From positions 135,245,625 through 135,309,624 of the forward strand of contig OW804096.1 in NCBI GenBank assembly GCA_942159475.1: 64,000 nucleotides of DNA, read 5' to 3'. The notes under the pieces are model-generated. The model had not been told where the DNA came from and made no database searches. It was given only the letters and a program-made list of their open reading frames with translations. Both the position numbers and the translations under genes were made by a program. Positions within the stretch are counted from its first letter, which is position 1. Every line of letters starts with the position of its first letter. Shown here piece after piece: positions 1 to 12,120 of the stretch. This stretch comes from Sthenelais limicola (Eukaryota > Annelida > Polychaeta > Phyllodocida > Sigalionidae).

Positions 1-1509
1 TTATCCTGCTGCTTTGTAATGAAACCTTAGAGCAGCTCTTAGAATCTTATTTTTATTTCATTTTTATCTTATCTTATTTTATTTTTATTTTCTAAGTCAC
101 CTAGATTATACATACTCTCTATTCCATAATTTGGTAACAACCAGAAGAAATGGTACCTCACTCTATCATAAAGGCATGTCGACCAATTTGTCTATTTATG
201 TATTACTTGTTTGTACTCTTTTGTACTCGTCGAAAATGACAAATAAAAAACAACTCATCTCAGCTTAGAAGAGATGTTTGCACATTTGTCACTCATTTAG
301 TGAAGACAAACTCCTTTGGCAGGAAATAAACTAAACACTGGAAGTAAAGTTAGCCATGAATAGGTGAGAGGAAGAGGAGGAAATTCTAATGTGTTCATGA
401 AGCACCTTAAGACAGTGTATCACCCAATGTGCTACTGTCCATGGTGCTACAGGCAGGACACATAGCTGGTACAAGGTCTCATATTAGGTGCATGTAAGGC
501 ACCTAATGGTAGTGTAGCCATAGTGCTACTGTCCATGGTGCTACAGGCAGGACACATAGGTCCAGGTAAGTGTCATTATTAAAGCCAATGAGGCAACAAA
601 TGAATCTGTATAGGTTTTAAGTATCTCAGTGACCAGAGAAAAGACATTAGAGAAATTATTTTTCTTTTTTGTTTACAGAGAAATGATTAAGTTCACTTGT
701 GGAGTGAATGATAGATGACTGGTGCTGCAGGAGGTTAGACATATAGACGTCCAGGTAAGAGTCATATGTTTAATCATTTATCAAAGTTAATTAAAATACC
801 CTCAATTCACACCATCATATACATATATAGATGGAACATAGCAAGGGGGAAGTCTGTACACTTGTTAGTGACCGAGGGAGTGCAGGGAGTTAGAGGGCAT
901 TAACCCGAGAACAAGTGTACAGACTTCACCTGACCTTTGTTCCATATTTATTACACCCCATTAATAGATAAAAAAACAAAAATAAATAGAATAAAAGAAG
1001 TAATTTCAGTTTTTGGCAGACCTACTTGTTGTATGTGCCAAGGGTAGCGTAATTTACATGTTATGCACCACCTTGACCAAGTGTGGCATACAATGCTGAA
1101 GGTATAGGCAAATACAGCACATGGGTGTAATAAATATTATATAAATGTGCACTCATGTGGAGATTGTGTTTAACTACTCAAGCAAATTGATTTAAAATAG
1201 ATCATCATTGATCATTGTTACATTACTATTGAGAGTAGCAAAAGAAGTATGAACAGTAATTTATAACAGATAAGACAGCGCTACCCAGTAATATTTTATA
1301 TATCACATCTTCATTATTGTACCCTAACTTTTACCTCATACTCTAGTTAGTACTACTCACTGTTAGGTAGTTATTATATATATTATTCAACTAAGCCTAC
1401 CCATAAAGAAACAGCTAAACATTGACAGGTAGAAAATAGCTCTTGAATATCAAATTAAATAGCCATGAAATTTATATCGGAGTATTTTATTGTAAATCGG
1501 TTTTGGCAA
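1..1509. other. Non-coding flank with short repeats
   Basis: No supported gene. A 35-bp segment at 431-465 is repeated at 525-559 (core GTCCATGGTGCTACAGGCAG), a 94-bp spacing. Positions 831-945 form a hairpin whose arms share ATGGAACA and AAGTCTGTACACTTGTT. A further inverted match links 941-960 with 1125-1143 (GGGTGTAATAAATA). These are probably degenerate foldback elements. Confidence 0.5.
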
Positions 1510-1542
1510 ACTTTTTCGTCATGATAGGACCGGCGGTAAGGC

Positions 1543-2640
1543 TAGAGGAGGAGGAATTGCCATGTATGCAAAAGATGATTTATTTGTTGATTCTAACCTG
1601 TACTCCCTCCTGAATATACGTACTACAGATTTCGAGATGCAGGTTTTAAGAGTCGGTGACGAAAACCAAAAAGTAAAGGTAATCCTCAATATTTATCGCC
1701 ACCCAATGGGAAATATTTATTGGCACTTGAAGGGATAAAGAATGCCCTCGGAAATATTCCCGACAATAATGAAATCTACCTAATCAGAGATTTTAATATA
1801 GATAGCTCAGATAATTTGAATCCAAGTAAGGTGCTTGCTAAACTTATACAATCAAACCAACTGGTCCAATGTATAACAACTCTAACATGGGTAACCTCCT
1901 CCTCAGCCACCACCCTCAATCATATCTACACCAATTCAAGATTTGTTCTTTCGAGCGCAGTCCTCAATCTGAACATATCAGATCACAAGCCAGTCTTCCT
2001 AATAAGAAAGAAATTAAAGATAAAATCTACCAGAACCTCATTTACTACCAGAAGCTATAATAATCTAAATTATAATATTTTCTTCCAAATTTTGAAAGAC
2101 CATGACTGGACACAATATTATCAATTGAGGGATCCAAACGACTGCTGGGTTTACTTTGAAAATCATATATTTACTATCCTTGATAGAATGTGTCTGGTAC
2201 GCGAATACAGGAATGTGCGAACCAGATGTGACTGGATTAATGGGGAACTCTTTACACTGCCGAAGCAGAGAGACAAGTATTTCAAATTAGCGAAAAAATA
2301 CAAGTCTGCGGATCTTTACGATCAAGCGAAGAACCTAAGAAGACAAACAAATAAATTAGCCAAATCACTAAAAAATAACCATATAAAGCAAACCCTAGAA
2401 CACTGCGCCGACAACCCCAACAAATTTTGGGAAAACATGAAGCCCCTAATAAACCCTGAGAAAGTGAAAGCCCATGAACAAATTAGATTAATTTAAAATG
2501 AAGAATATGTTGATGAGAAGGAGGTACTAGACTGCTTCAATACTTATTTTGCCTCGATTGGCACAAAACTGGCCAATCAAATACCTCCATTCAATCAGAA
2601 GAAAGAGAGCATCCACCTTTCCATTTTGGCCAAATTGACA
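1543..2640 (+). pseudogene. LINE endonuclease (APE-type) domain, broken
   Basis: An open stretch of 258 codons (1720-2496) encodes the C-terminal half of an apurinic-type endonuclease. Motifs are IRDFNID, where the normal metal-site GDFN has become RDFN, and SDHKPVF, the catalytic SDH. The preceding segment (GGGIAMYA, about 1545-1700) is in another frame, so a frameshift lies near 1700. A TAA at 2494-2496 interrupts the frame, which then continues with NEEYVDEKEVLDCFNTYF toward the RT. The domain nicks target DNA in target-primed reverse transcription. The G-to-R change and the breaks indicate a dead copy. Confidence 0.75.
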
Positions 2641-2648
2641 CTGTAACA

Positions 2649-4180
2649 TTGAGAAAAACAATTGGTAGTCTATCTCAATTTAAATCTTCAGGGTTAACAA
2701 ATCTAAGTGCAGACCTTTTGAAAAAGATCTTACTATGTCTCTTAGATCAATTCAAATTTTTGCTTGAACTGTCTCTCACCACCGGCTTAATCCCAACAAA
2801 GTGGAAGTCGGGTAAGGTGACCCCATTATTCAAGGCTGGTTCAAACACAGACCCTGGTAACTATCGTCCAATATCAAGTATATGTATTCCCACAAAAATC
2901 TTGGAAAAAACTGTCCAATGCCAACTTATGTCACACCTAGAGACCAATAATAATCTCTACAAGGGACAATTTGGATTCAGATCTGGGTACTCTACTAATG
3001 ATGCAGTGGTATCTTACCTAAATCAGGTCTATAAAGCTATAAATGACAAAGAACATTGCCGCGCGGTCTACTTGGACTTCAGGAAGGCCTTCGACACCGT
3101 CAACCACACCATCTTGCTCAAGAAACTTGAGAAAGTGGGACTTAATGATCTTGAATTGGAATGGTTTAAAAACTACCTTAGTGATAGGTACCAACAAGTA
3201 ACAATTAACAAACAAATTTCGAACCAAAAACTCATTACATGTGGTGTACCACAAGGCACCACACTCGGCCCAATTCTCTTCTCAATTTATATTAACAACC
3301 TTCCATTACAAGTATTAAAATCAATCCCCCAGATGTTCACTGACGACACTATTATATGCAAATCAGGCAAGGATATTAGATTGGTCACCAATGACCTTCA
3401 ATCCGATCTTGACAATATTATGAATTGGTTTAAAGAGAATAAGATCTCTCTTAACGAAAACAAGTCCAAGGTAATGACCTTCTTGCCAAGGCCCTCCCTG
3501 AGGTCCAAGTGGAAAACTGACTCCCTCGCCTTCAAGTTACGATTAGGTGGCAACCACTTAGAAGATGTTGAAGAATATAAATACTTGGGAACTATCGTTG
3601 ACAGTTCCCTCTCATTCTCAAAACACTTGAGCTCGATTAAAAAGAAAATCTCTTATAAGATATGGTTGTTCAGACACCCACGAAGTAGACTAAACAGGTA
3701 CTTGAGTGCACAGGTCTACAAAACCACAATATTACCCCTTATTGACCAATCTGATATTTTTAATGATTCGGCCTCAAGATCTACCCTCAAATTCTTACAA
3801 ATATTTCAAAATAAGGCCCCAGAATAATCACCAAAACAAATCGTTTCCAAGATGTTGATCTGTACCATGAACAGTTTGGTCTGCTTCCACTGAAGCAGAG
3901 GAGGAGGCTGCATATTTTGCAACAAGCGCATAGATTAAAAACCCATCCAGAGTACCTAGATCTCCATCCCATTCAAACACGACAGTTCCAGCAGGGCAAA
4001 ATAATATTCAAATGTCCAATTCCAAGGCTGGAATTGGTTCGATAATCATTATATTATAAAATACCTCATTACTGGAATAAGTTGGGGGTCGACCAACATC
4101 ACATTGAATCACACAAAAGCTTTGCCAAGAACATTAGAACCAATAGCATTTGGTTAGATGATTACAATTTATACTGAGAT
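2649..4180 (+). pseudogene. LINE reverse transcriptase and C-terminal region, frameshifted
   Basis: A 392-codon open stretch (2649-3827) carries the RT fingers and palm in order: NYRPISSICIPTKILEK, GQFGFRSGYST, YLDFRKAFDTVNH, GVPQGTTLGP and the catalytic box MFTDDT (usual form FADDT). A frameshift near 3820 moves the C-terminal region into another frame, where KAPRIITK, QFGLLPLKQRRRLHI and HYWNKLGV continue to about 4180. The family-level match to CR1/L2/Rex-type RTs rests on these motifs. It belongs to the same element as the upstream endonuclease and is separated from it by an in-frame stop. Confidence 0.85.
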
Positions 4181-4840
4181 ATACTGACATGTCCCTACCA
4201 ACTCTCCAGGAATGAAAAATATTTCATCCACCTAAACCTCAATTGTTCCTCAACTGCTACGTATCTTCTTCTTATCCATTCACATATTTTGTCGTGTTCA
4301 GCCAGTCTTAAAAACTGCCTGATATTCTTATAATGAACTATTACAGGTCAAGACACAATGGTTGTAATGAAAGATGTGATTATTATCTTATATTGATTGT
4401 TTATACACTGAGTTTGTTACTTTTATTTACTGCTCAAAGTATTGTCATTGAGCTAACCATCTTGCATAAATCGATACTATAATGAAAACCAATATTTATA
4501 GGGGCGGCCATTAGATCGTTGACCTAATGGCTGATTGTTGTGAGATCCTCCCAACTCAGGGAGATTGACCCACTGATATTGTCTATCCATCAAAATAAAA
4601 GTAACAACAACAACAATAACCAAGCACCCAGGAACCCACTGGAAGACTTGGAACCTAGGTTTCAAAACTGGGCCTTCCTTTTTATAGTCACCATTTATGC
4701 AAATAAAAAATGTCTTGAGTTGAATTGAATTAAATTAATTACAGTTGTACCCTCATTATTACAACAAAAACTGTATCCAAACCAAAACTATCATTCTTGT
4801 ATCTGCAGAATTGTGCCAACACCGCTTAGCCGATGTGAGC

Positions 4841-5221
4841 CTTGCTTAAACATGGAATAATTCAATATCCTGCCACCCCCTTGGCCTAAACATGGAATGA
4901 TGCAATATCCTGCCACCCCCTTGGCCTAAACATGGAATAATCCAATATCCTGCCACCCCCTTGGCCTAAACATGGAATGATGCAATATCCTGCCACCCCC
5001 CTTGGCCTAAACATGGAATAATCCAATATCCTGCCACCCCCCTTGGCCTAAACATGGAATAATCCAATATCCTGCCACCCCCTTGGCCTAAACATGGAAT
5101 AATCCAATATCCTGCCACCCCCTTGGCCTAAACATGGAATAATTCAATATCCTGCCACCCCCTTGGCCTAAACATGGAATAATCCAACATCCTGCCACCC
5201 CCTTGGCCTAAACATGGAATA
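4841..5221. repeat. 41-bp minisatellite
   Basis: About nine tandem copies of a 41-bp unit beginning TTGGCCTAAACATGGAAT and ending in a C-run (TATCCTGCCACCCCC). Copies differ at a few positions (AATAATCC versus GATGCA) and in C-run length (5 or 6). Similarity between neighbours is high, suggesting recent expansion. Confidence 0.95.
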
Positions 5222-5785
5222 GTTTAAAAGAAATAGAAAAGTAAAATATGAAAACTGTTTTCACAGTTGCAAACAAAACACTTCCATTGAGCAATGGTTT
5301 GTGGTTGTGACAAAAACATCTTTATTGATGAAGGTCTTATTTACGTGTAAGTCCAAGCATAGAAAGCTTTTTATAGTTCTGATAAATAATCGCCCTTGGC
5401 ACAGGGATGTATACATCTCCCTGCCTCTTTATTATCTCCTTCATTTGGGGCCTGTGCATGTATCATTACTTATTAAAAAAAATTTAGGAAAGAATGTTTA
5501 CCTTCATATATCATATATTTTTATGATTATTGATAATCAAGAAACAGTAAGTAGCTAAATAGTAGTAATATTTTGGTCTTGAGGACAACTCATGTACATA
5601 ATAATTGTTGGAATTGATATATTTCGTATAGTTTGCAGGACATTGAAAGAAACGTATCGCAGTAGCGAAATTTCTGTGTCAATGTCAATAAACACTTAAA
5701 ATAAAAAAAATAAAAAATCGTTTCTGTTGTACTAATACACCCGCAGGCCCCGGAGATCATTGCATAATTAACATGTGGACAAATC

Positions 5786-6116
5786 CCCCCCCCCCCTCCT
5801 ACCTTTGCCCCAGGACAACCCCCCCCCCCCTCCTACCTTTGCCCCAGGACAACCCCCCCCCTCCTACCTTTGCCCCAGGACAACCCCCCCCCCTACCTTT
5901 GCCCCAGGACTTCTCCTGGTACTTTTCCCTGGTAACCCCCCGGATTTTCCCCTGGTAATTCCCCCCCCCCCCCCGGATTTTCCCCTGGTAACGCCCCCCC
6001 CTCCGGATTTTCCCCTGGTAATTTCCCCCCCCCCCCCCCGGATTTTCCCCTGGTAAATCCCCCCCCCCCCGGATTTTCCCCTGGTAAATCCCCCCTCCAG
6101 GACTTTCCCCTGGTAA
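5786..6116. repeat. Poly-C-interrupted minisatellite pair
   Basis: Two adjoining arrays. The first (to about 5908) repeats CTACCTTTGCCCCAGGACAA separated by runs of 7-10 C. The second (about 5938-6116) repeats GGATTTTCCCCTGGTAA separated by runs of up to 15 C. The + strand could form i-motifs and the - strand G-quadruplexes. Apparent ORFs here are compositional. Confidence 0.95.
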
Positions 6117-6118
6117 AT

Positions 6119-6276
6119 CTGGGTATATCTGAGTATATTTGGTATCGCATTGATTTAGATTTAAAGTATGAGTTCTGTTATGTTAAACTGAATTTTGAAG
6201 TTTATTTCTGTCTTAAATGTGGGTTATTTGAGAGGATTGGTGAAGGTGAATTGTACATTTTCTGAAAATCTGACCC
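6119..6276. mobile_element. MITE family A, partial (right end)
   Basis: Right part of the 235-bp family A element, ending TTTTCTGAAAATCTGACCC. The left end is missing and abuts the poly-C minisatellite. It belongs to the subfamily with the internal motif GGGTATATCTGAGTATATTT, shared with copies near 19440 and 49530. Confidence 0.8.
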
Positions 6277-6287
6277 ATATACGTGTA

Positions 6288-6404
6288 ATTATATATATAC
6301 CTGTAGTTATATATATATATGTAATTATATATATACCTGTAGTTATATATATGTGTAATTATATATATATACATGTAGTTATATATATATCTGTAATTAT
6401 ATAT
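6288..6404. repeat. AT-rich microsatellite
   Basis: Tandem variants of GTAATTATATATATACCTGT, about six irregular copies. It lies directly after the family A right terminus. Confidence 0.85.
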
Positions 6405-6608
6405 AGTTGAACCGTTGTGTGCTCCACCATTTACACCATACATGGCAGATTAAAAAGTTGAAACCAGATAAGACAAGAGGGCTTTATTTGTCCTGGCTTT
6501 AAATTGACCTCCTTGAGGCTGTAGAAGACCAGATACCATGTAGATCTATAGCAAACATAGCTATCTACAGCACGATAGATTGTATTCAAGTGATTCACAT
6601 ATCACCTA

Positions 6609-6932
6609 TACATAGTATTCACATGACGTCACCCCCAGTCAGCGGCTATCCTCACTGGCAGCCATAATGTGTGGCAGCATAGATAGCGGGAGACACTAGA
6701 TCGACAGTATTTCCCCGTTTCGAATGTTTGCTAATGGCAATATACTCATTATTCCATCATGACACACTAAAAAATGACCATATAACCTATCAGCATACTG
6801 TATATAATATTCTCTAAAACTTTCGGAGGTGAAAACTGCATTTTTGAGGCTTGGAGCACTCATGTCCAGCTAAAGTTGACCCACATTATGGCAAGCCGCA
6901 GCTAGCGCCGTGACGTCAGTGAATACTATGTA
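6609..6932. mobile_element. Short inverted-repeat element (MITE-like)
   Basis: The left end TACATAGTATTCAC followed by ATGACGTCAC is mirrored at the right end by GTGACGTCAGTGAATACTATGTA. The arms match over about 24 bp with one indel. No ORF. The flanks are consistent with a TA target, but this cannot be resolved because the arms themselves end in TA. Confidence 0.7.
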
Positions 6933-7458
6933 TACTATGGTGTTATAATATTAGACCAGTAATACAATTAGGTTCCATAATGACAAAATTGGATCCTTAT
7001 ATCACTCATACAGATTTCTTTCCCCTTTTCATTCCTCTTATATTTAATGTTCAGTAGTCCAGTCCAGTTAGAGTTAGAACAAAATATTTCAAATAAGGAA
7101 CATGATGATTCCTAGACCCCCGCCCCCCCCCCCACCCCCCCACACACACATACACACACATTTTTCTTGATTCTTTGTATGATTTGAATTCATACAATTT
7201 GGACCAATAGTATCAATCAATATGCGTCCCTGGCCTTGATATACCTTAACCTATCAAGCCAATATGCCATCCATTATTCTCAATTTCTTTGAGGTTTCTC
7301 TCAGTTTAAGAAGGTGGCATAGTCAAATTGAGATAAAAGTGAGATTCCGGCGGGCCACCGAAATTAAGATTTAACACCACAAAGAACTTGTCCTTGGTGA
7401 CCTTTAGATGGCTTGGAAATAAATAAACTACAAAATATCAAATTTGATTTTTTGACTA

Positions 7459-7926
7459 CTCTCTCTCCCCCTCTCTTTCTCTCCCTCTCTCTCCTCTCTC
7501 TCCTACCTCTCCTCTCTCTCCCTCTCCCCCTCTCTCCCCTCTCTCTCCTCTCTCTCCTCTCCCTCTCTCCGCAACACCCTCCTCTCTCTCTCCCCCTCTC
7601 CTCTCTCCTCTCTATTCTCCCTTTCTCTCCCCCTCTCTCCTCTCTCTCTCCCCTCTCTCCTCTCCTCTCCTCTCTCTCCTCTCTCTCTCCTCTCTCTCCC
7701 TCTCTCTCCTCTCTCTCTCCTCTCTCTCCCCCCTCTCCTCTCTCCTCCCTCTCCTCTCCCTCTCTCTCCCCTCTCTCCTCTCCTCTCCTCTCTCCCCTCT
7801 CTCCTCTCCTCTCTCTCTCTCTCTCCTCTTTTTCTCTCCCCCTCTCTCCTCTCTCTCTCTCTTCTCCCTCTCCTCTCTCTCTCCCTCACTCTCTCCCACT
7901 CACCTTCCCTCTCCCTCTCTCTCGCT
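7459..7926. repeat. Polypyrimidine (CTCTCC)n tract
   Basis: About 470 bp of almost pure C/T on the + strand. ORFs of Ser/Leu/Pro or Arg/Glu composition arise from it and are not genes. Confidence 0.95.
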
Positions 7927-8056
7927 GTCTCTTGAATTCAACCAGACTGTTTCCAGTTCAACAAAGCCAGAAAAAAAGATCAGGACAAATCCACCCCAAT
8001 TCTTCTTCTGTTCCCGGTATGTTCCGTTGCAGGGTCAGCAGTAGTTTAACTTACAA

Positions 8057-8291
8057 GGGTCAGATTTTCAGAAAATGTACAATTCATCTTCGCCAATCCT
8101 CTCAAATAACCCAAATTTTAGACGAAAATAAAGTTCAAAATACAGTCCAACATAACCAAACAGATTGCTGGACTCAATGCAATGCCGAATATTCTCGAAT
8201 TTACCTAGTATTGACCAAATTGCAGCCTAATTTAGCAGAATCTACTAAATGTGTACAGCTGCCAATTGTACATTTTTTGAAAAACTGACCC
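8057..8291. mobile_element. MITE family A, complete
   Basis: Starts GGGTCAGATTTTCAG and ends with the inverse (one arm slightly mutated: TTTTTTGAAAAACTGACCC). It is 235 bp and flanked by the 4-bp direct repeat ACAA (8053-8056 and 8292-8295). No coding capacity. Confidence 0.9.
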
Positions 8292-8374
8292 ACAATTATC
8301 ACTTTAACGCCGCCGGTTTAATAGCACAACAATAGTGATCCCTCCAGGTGTCGACAACACGATGTACGAACAGG

Positions 8375-8405
<31 letters not shown>
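8375..8405. repeat. Poly(A) tract
   Basis: About 31 A residues, possibly the tail of a small retroposed sequence. No target duplication was recognised. Confidence 0.8.
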
Positions 8406-8406
<1 letters not shown>

Positions 8407-8659
8407 CATGGACCAGGAAGATATAAGTTCATTCTGGACTAGAGTCGAGTGCCGGGAATATAGAGGAATGTGAAGTGAAGGAATGTAGTGAAACACTCAG
8501 TGAGAAATAAATACAACCGTCCAGCTAGATGTCAGAACTAATCTACTCCCAACAGGCAACTCTAGATGTGAAGAAGGACCAAATGGAAGGAATTGATGCG
8601 AAGTTGCTGCTGGAGATGGAGAATTTATTATAGAAACCATTGGAATGAGGAAGAGCGCG

Positions 8660-8660
<1 letters not shown>

Positions 8661-8698
<38 letters not shown>

Positions 8699-8890
8699 AG
8701 AGAGAGAGAGAGAGGGGAGAGAGAGAGAGGGGAGAGAGAGAAGAGAGAGGAGAGGAGAGAGAGGGAGAGAGAGGAGAGAGAGGAGAGAGGGAGAGGAGAG
8801 AGAGGGAGAGGAGAGAGAGGGAGAGAGAGAGGAGATAGAGGAGAGAGAGGAGAGAGAGGGAGAGGAGAGAGAGGGAGAGAGAGAGAGAGA
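8661..8890. repeat. Polypurine (GAGAGA/GGAGAG)n tract
   Basis: About 230 bp of nearly pure A/G on the + strand, followed to about 9055 by a looser purine-rich stretch. It is complementary in composition to the pyrimidine tract at 7459-7926. Charged Arg/Glu ORFs here are artefacts. Confidence 0.95.
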
Positions 8891-9234
8891 CAGATTATAC
8901 AGTTAAATCATAGAGGGGAGAGAAAGTAAAGGGGAGAATGGCAGAGCAAAAAGGAGACATAGGAGGAAAGAAAGAAGAAGAAAAAGAAAGAGGAGGCAAA
9001 AGAAAGGAGGGACAGAGAAAGAGGAGGCAAAAGAAAGGAGAGACAGAGAAGGAGTGTAAACGTGACTTACGTGTCGGGCGTCATGTGCCACACTGGGTGC
9101 GACACACCGGCGTCCCTACGTCATGCCCTGATAGCGCATGCGCGCTGACCTTTATCTGTGAGTTGAAGTACAGGTGTATAATATACATGTTTCTCATTAT
9201 CTGCTCAACCTCGCATAGGCCATGGATATAATAT

Positions 9235-9473
9235 GTGATCCGTTTTTAGGAAAATGAGTCATAAGTCGCAAAATATGGATTTTGAGATATCACCATATTT
9301 GAAAAGATGAGACCAACCCGATTCCAATGAATGTAAACATTAAGGACATTTATAAGTACTTTTATCTTTTTAGTTAGGTATTTTTATTTTTGAAAAAAAA
9401 GTTTGCAATATTTCTGGGCGGATAATTACCAGTAGCTAAATATACTCAATGGGATGATCAAAGAAACGCACTG
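9235..9473. mobile_element. MITE family B, half copy
   Basis: Begins GTGATCCGTTTTTAGGAAAA followed by the conserved GAGTCATAAGTCGC. It then follows the family B arm containing TTTTGAGATATCACCATATT. It stops after about 240 bp where a full family B copy begins. Confidence 0.8.
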
Positions 9474-9477
9474 ATAT

Positions 9478-9883
9478 GTGATGTTTCAGGAAAATGAGTC
9501 ATAAGTCGCAAAATTGATATTTTTCAAAGTGTTTTTTTTCACAAGATCACATTATTGGAATGTTCTGATTTTTGGAGAGTTTATCACTTATAGTTATATT
9601 GATCGATGTATCAAATTTCAGGACCATCTATGTAATATATCCTTTCGTTTTAAAGGTCCTCATATGGACTACATTTAGTTACTTTACTGTTTATTAACCC
9701 CCAGAAATATTGGAAACTTTTTTTTCAAAAACGAAAATATCAAACTTAAACTCTAGAAATACATATTAGATTAATAGACTGTGTACTATCATTGGAATCA
9801 GCTTGATCTCATCTTTTCAAATATAATGGTATCTCAAAATCTATTTCTTGCGACTTATGACTCATTTTCCTGAAACACATCAC
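9478..9883. mobile_element. MITE family B, complete
   Basis: A 406-bp element with inverted ends GTGATGTTTCAGG and CCTGAAACACATCAC. Next inside is the conserved GAGTCATAAGTCGC. It is flanked by ATAT (9474-9477 and 9884-9887). The interior is AT-rich and non-coding. Confidence 0.9.
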
Positions 9884-10084
9884 ATATATGGGTAGAGCTG
9901 AACGCATGGGTACAATTGGGTAAAGTTGTGCCGAAATAATACATTCTTTATTTGACAAAATTAATTTGGTAATACTCTTCAGATATAGAATCTGGTGCCC
10001 CGGTGCATTCTATGCTACAGAGCGAGTAGAAACTAAAGAAGTACAATTGCATGGAAGTTTGGATACCGGAAAATGTACTTTACG

Positions 10085-10552
10085 ATATTTAAAGTCAATT
10101 CTTGATATTGATAAATGATTTCTAGATCATTTATAGATATCCAAAAATGATTTATTGATATCGGAATTTCAAATTATAAGGTTGGTTGTAACAATGAGGA
10201 TAGCAAGAAAATGTTTCTTACCCTTCTTACCCTTATCAAAAAATCAATTCTTGATATCAAGAAATAGGGTTCTTGATAAGTGAATTCTTGATATCGAAAA
10301 ATGAATTCTTGATATCAGAAAATGACTTTCCGATATCGATAAATGAATTCTTGATATCGGAAAATCATTTTCGGATATCGGGAATTATTTTTGATATCAA
10401 GAATTCATTTCTTGATATAGGAAAATCATTTCTTGATATCAGAAAATGAATTATTGATATCGGAAAATGATTTCTTGATATCGATAAATCATTTATTGAT
10501 ATCGAAAAATGATTTATTGATATCAAGAAATCATTTTCTGATATCAATAAAT
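10085..10552. repeat. GATATC-centred palindromic repeat array
   Basis: About 20 irregular copies of a roughly 20-bp unit such as TTGATATCGGAAAATGATTT. The GATATC core is palindromic and units occur in both orientations, so the whole region can form many alternative hairpins. Translation of this region is not meaningful. Confidence 0.9.
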
Positions 10553-11003
10553 ACTGAATAAATGACCCAATAGCGTTCCTTAAATAAATGACCCAATGGC
10601 GTTACATTTGAATATGAATACCCCGTCGCGGGTTGGAGGAATTTTTTTTTTGTTTTTCAAATACTTTTATTCAACCTGTCAACAGATTCTCTGGTTCTCC
10701 TGGGGTCGATAACACTACGAATACATCATACCCTCTCGTTCCTTGAGCCAGATTTGGACAATAAACAATGGACAATAAAGAGTTCCATCGATACATTGTG
10801 TGCTAAGAATAGACCCAAGGGGGGGGGGGGGGTCATATTGTAAGAACAAAAACTACCCAGCAAACGCCGTATCTCGCCCAGTTGGACACCTGGTTATATT
10901 TTTTTATTTTCTAAAAAAAATTTTTTGTAAACGTCAACTTTCATCTAGAGAGAAACATTTAGATATTAGACCTTTACTTCAGGCTGTCATCATTGTGTTA
11001 TGT

Positions 11004-11230
11004 GGGTCAGATTTTCAGAAAATGTACAATTGGCAGCTGTATACATTTAGTAAATTAGGCTAAATTAGGCTGCAATTTGGTCAATACTGGGTAAATTCAA
11101 GTATATTCGGCATTGCATTGATTCTAGCAATCGGTTTGGTTGTGTTGAACTACATTTTAAACCTGATTTTTGTCTTAAATTTGGGTTATTTGAGAAGATT
11201 GGTGAAGGTGAATTGTACATTTTCTGAAAA
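11004..11230. mobile_element. MITE family A, right end damaged
   Basis: A full-length-like family A copy starting GGGTCAGATTTTCAG. The right arm reads CATTTTCTGAAAA and then diverges into CCTATG, so the final TCTGACCC is missing. Confidence 0.85.
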
Positions 11231-11635
11231 GCCTATGTATTCCTAGCTAAAAGAAATAGAATTGAATAGAATTGAAAACATTTGTATTTGTATTTAAGAG
11301 TTTTGTACAAATAGGAGCATACATGTGAATACAAATCCAAGTCTTCCAGTATTTTCCTTAACTACGGAGTTTTCACAGTGTTTTTAAAAAAAAAAGTTTT
11401 ATTTGCGAACAGTTTCGGGGTAACCTGATAATCTTATGTTACACAAATGTGGAAAACAGTAATATATACTTAGTAATAGTGATTGAATTGAATTGTTTTC
11501 CTGATCTTACGACTTTTAAATTATTTAACCTCTCTAACAGCTTTAGCTATAGCTTTAGTTATAGCTGTTTCATTAATACGGCCATTGTTTTAAACATTAA
11601 TCAAATGCGACAATACTACTAACATACTCATATTA

Positions 11636-11889
11636 TAGCGGAACTCCACTATAGGTAAAAAACGGCGCAAACAGGCAAAATTCGTCGCCGACATTTCTAA
11701 AACTTCGGAAAATTCGACATGACTAAATATTCTAGTGGATGAGGGGGTAAAATAGGTTGTTGGCAACACATTTATTTGTTGCCAACAATTGCAAAATATC
11801 TAACTTGATTAGATATTTCGTCGCAAAAAATTCGTCGCAGCCGTTTTTGCCTGTTGGCGCCGTTTTTTACCTATAGTGGAGTTCCGCTA
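11636..11889. mobile_element. 254-bp TIR element with TTA duplication
   Basis: Inverted ends TAGCGGAACTCCACTATAGG match at both termini. The arms extend about 43 bp, through AAAAACGGCGC and ACAGGCAAAA. The flanking direct repeat is TTA (11633-11635 and 11890-11892). A 3-bp TWA duplication would fit PIF/Harbinger. The TAG terminus and 3-bp duplication also resemble the large elements at 43416 and 50129. No ORF. Confidence 0.85.
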
Positions 11890-12120
11890 TTACAACGTAG
11901 GTCATGTACAGTATTGTGATGTACGTTGATGCATTTAACATCCCCAATCAGCAAAGTGGCATTAGGATGATCTTTTAGCTATCAACCCTAATTATTTCTG
12001 CGAATTTAACCTGTATTTATGAGACTATTTGAAAAACACGACTTTATAATATTATAATAGTATTAGATCTATATAATAGATAGTGATAACGTTAATCGTT
12101 AATCTACAGACAGACATTTT

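Larger units (their letters stand above)
1510..4735 (+). mobile_element. CR1/L2-like non-LTR retrotransposon, 5'-truncated and mutated
   Basis: The span holds an endonuclease remnant, a reverse transcriptase and a roughly 550-bp 3' untranslated part. It ends in a degenerate TTGAATTGAATT tail, typical of CR1/L2-type elements that end in short tandem repeats rather than poly(A). The 5' ORF is missing. The first recognisable protein sequence is the endonuclease GGGIAMYA motif near 1545. In-frame stops and frameshifts show it is not currently functional. Confidence 0.8.

Noticed and set aside
7413..8288. 291-codon ORF rich in Ser, Leu and Pro
   Set aside because: It is the translation of the CT tract followed by part of a family A MITE; no domain and no start context.
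10640..10800. Poly(T) followed by TTATTCAACCTGTC, a possible LINE 3' end on the - strand
   Set aside because: It resembles the end of the insertion at 34922 in style only; no coding part or duplication was found.
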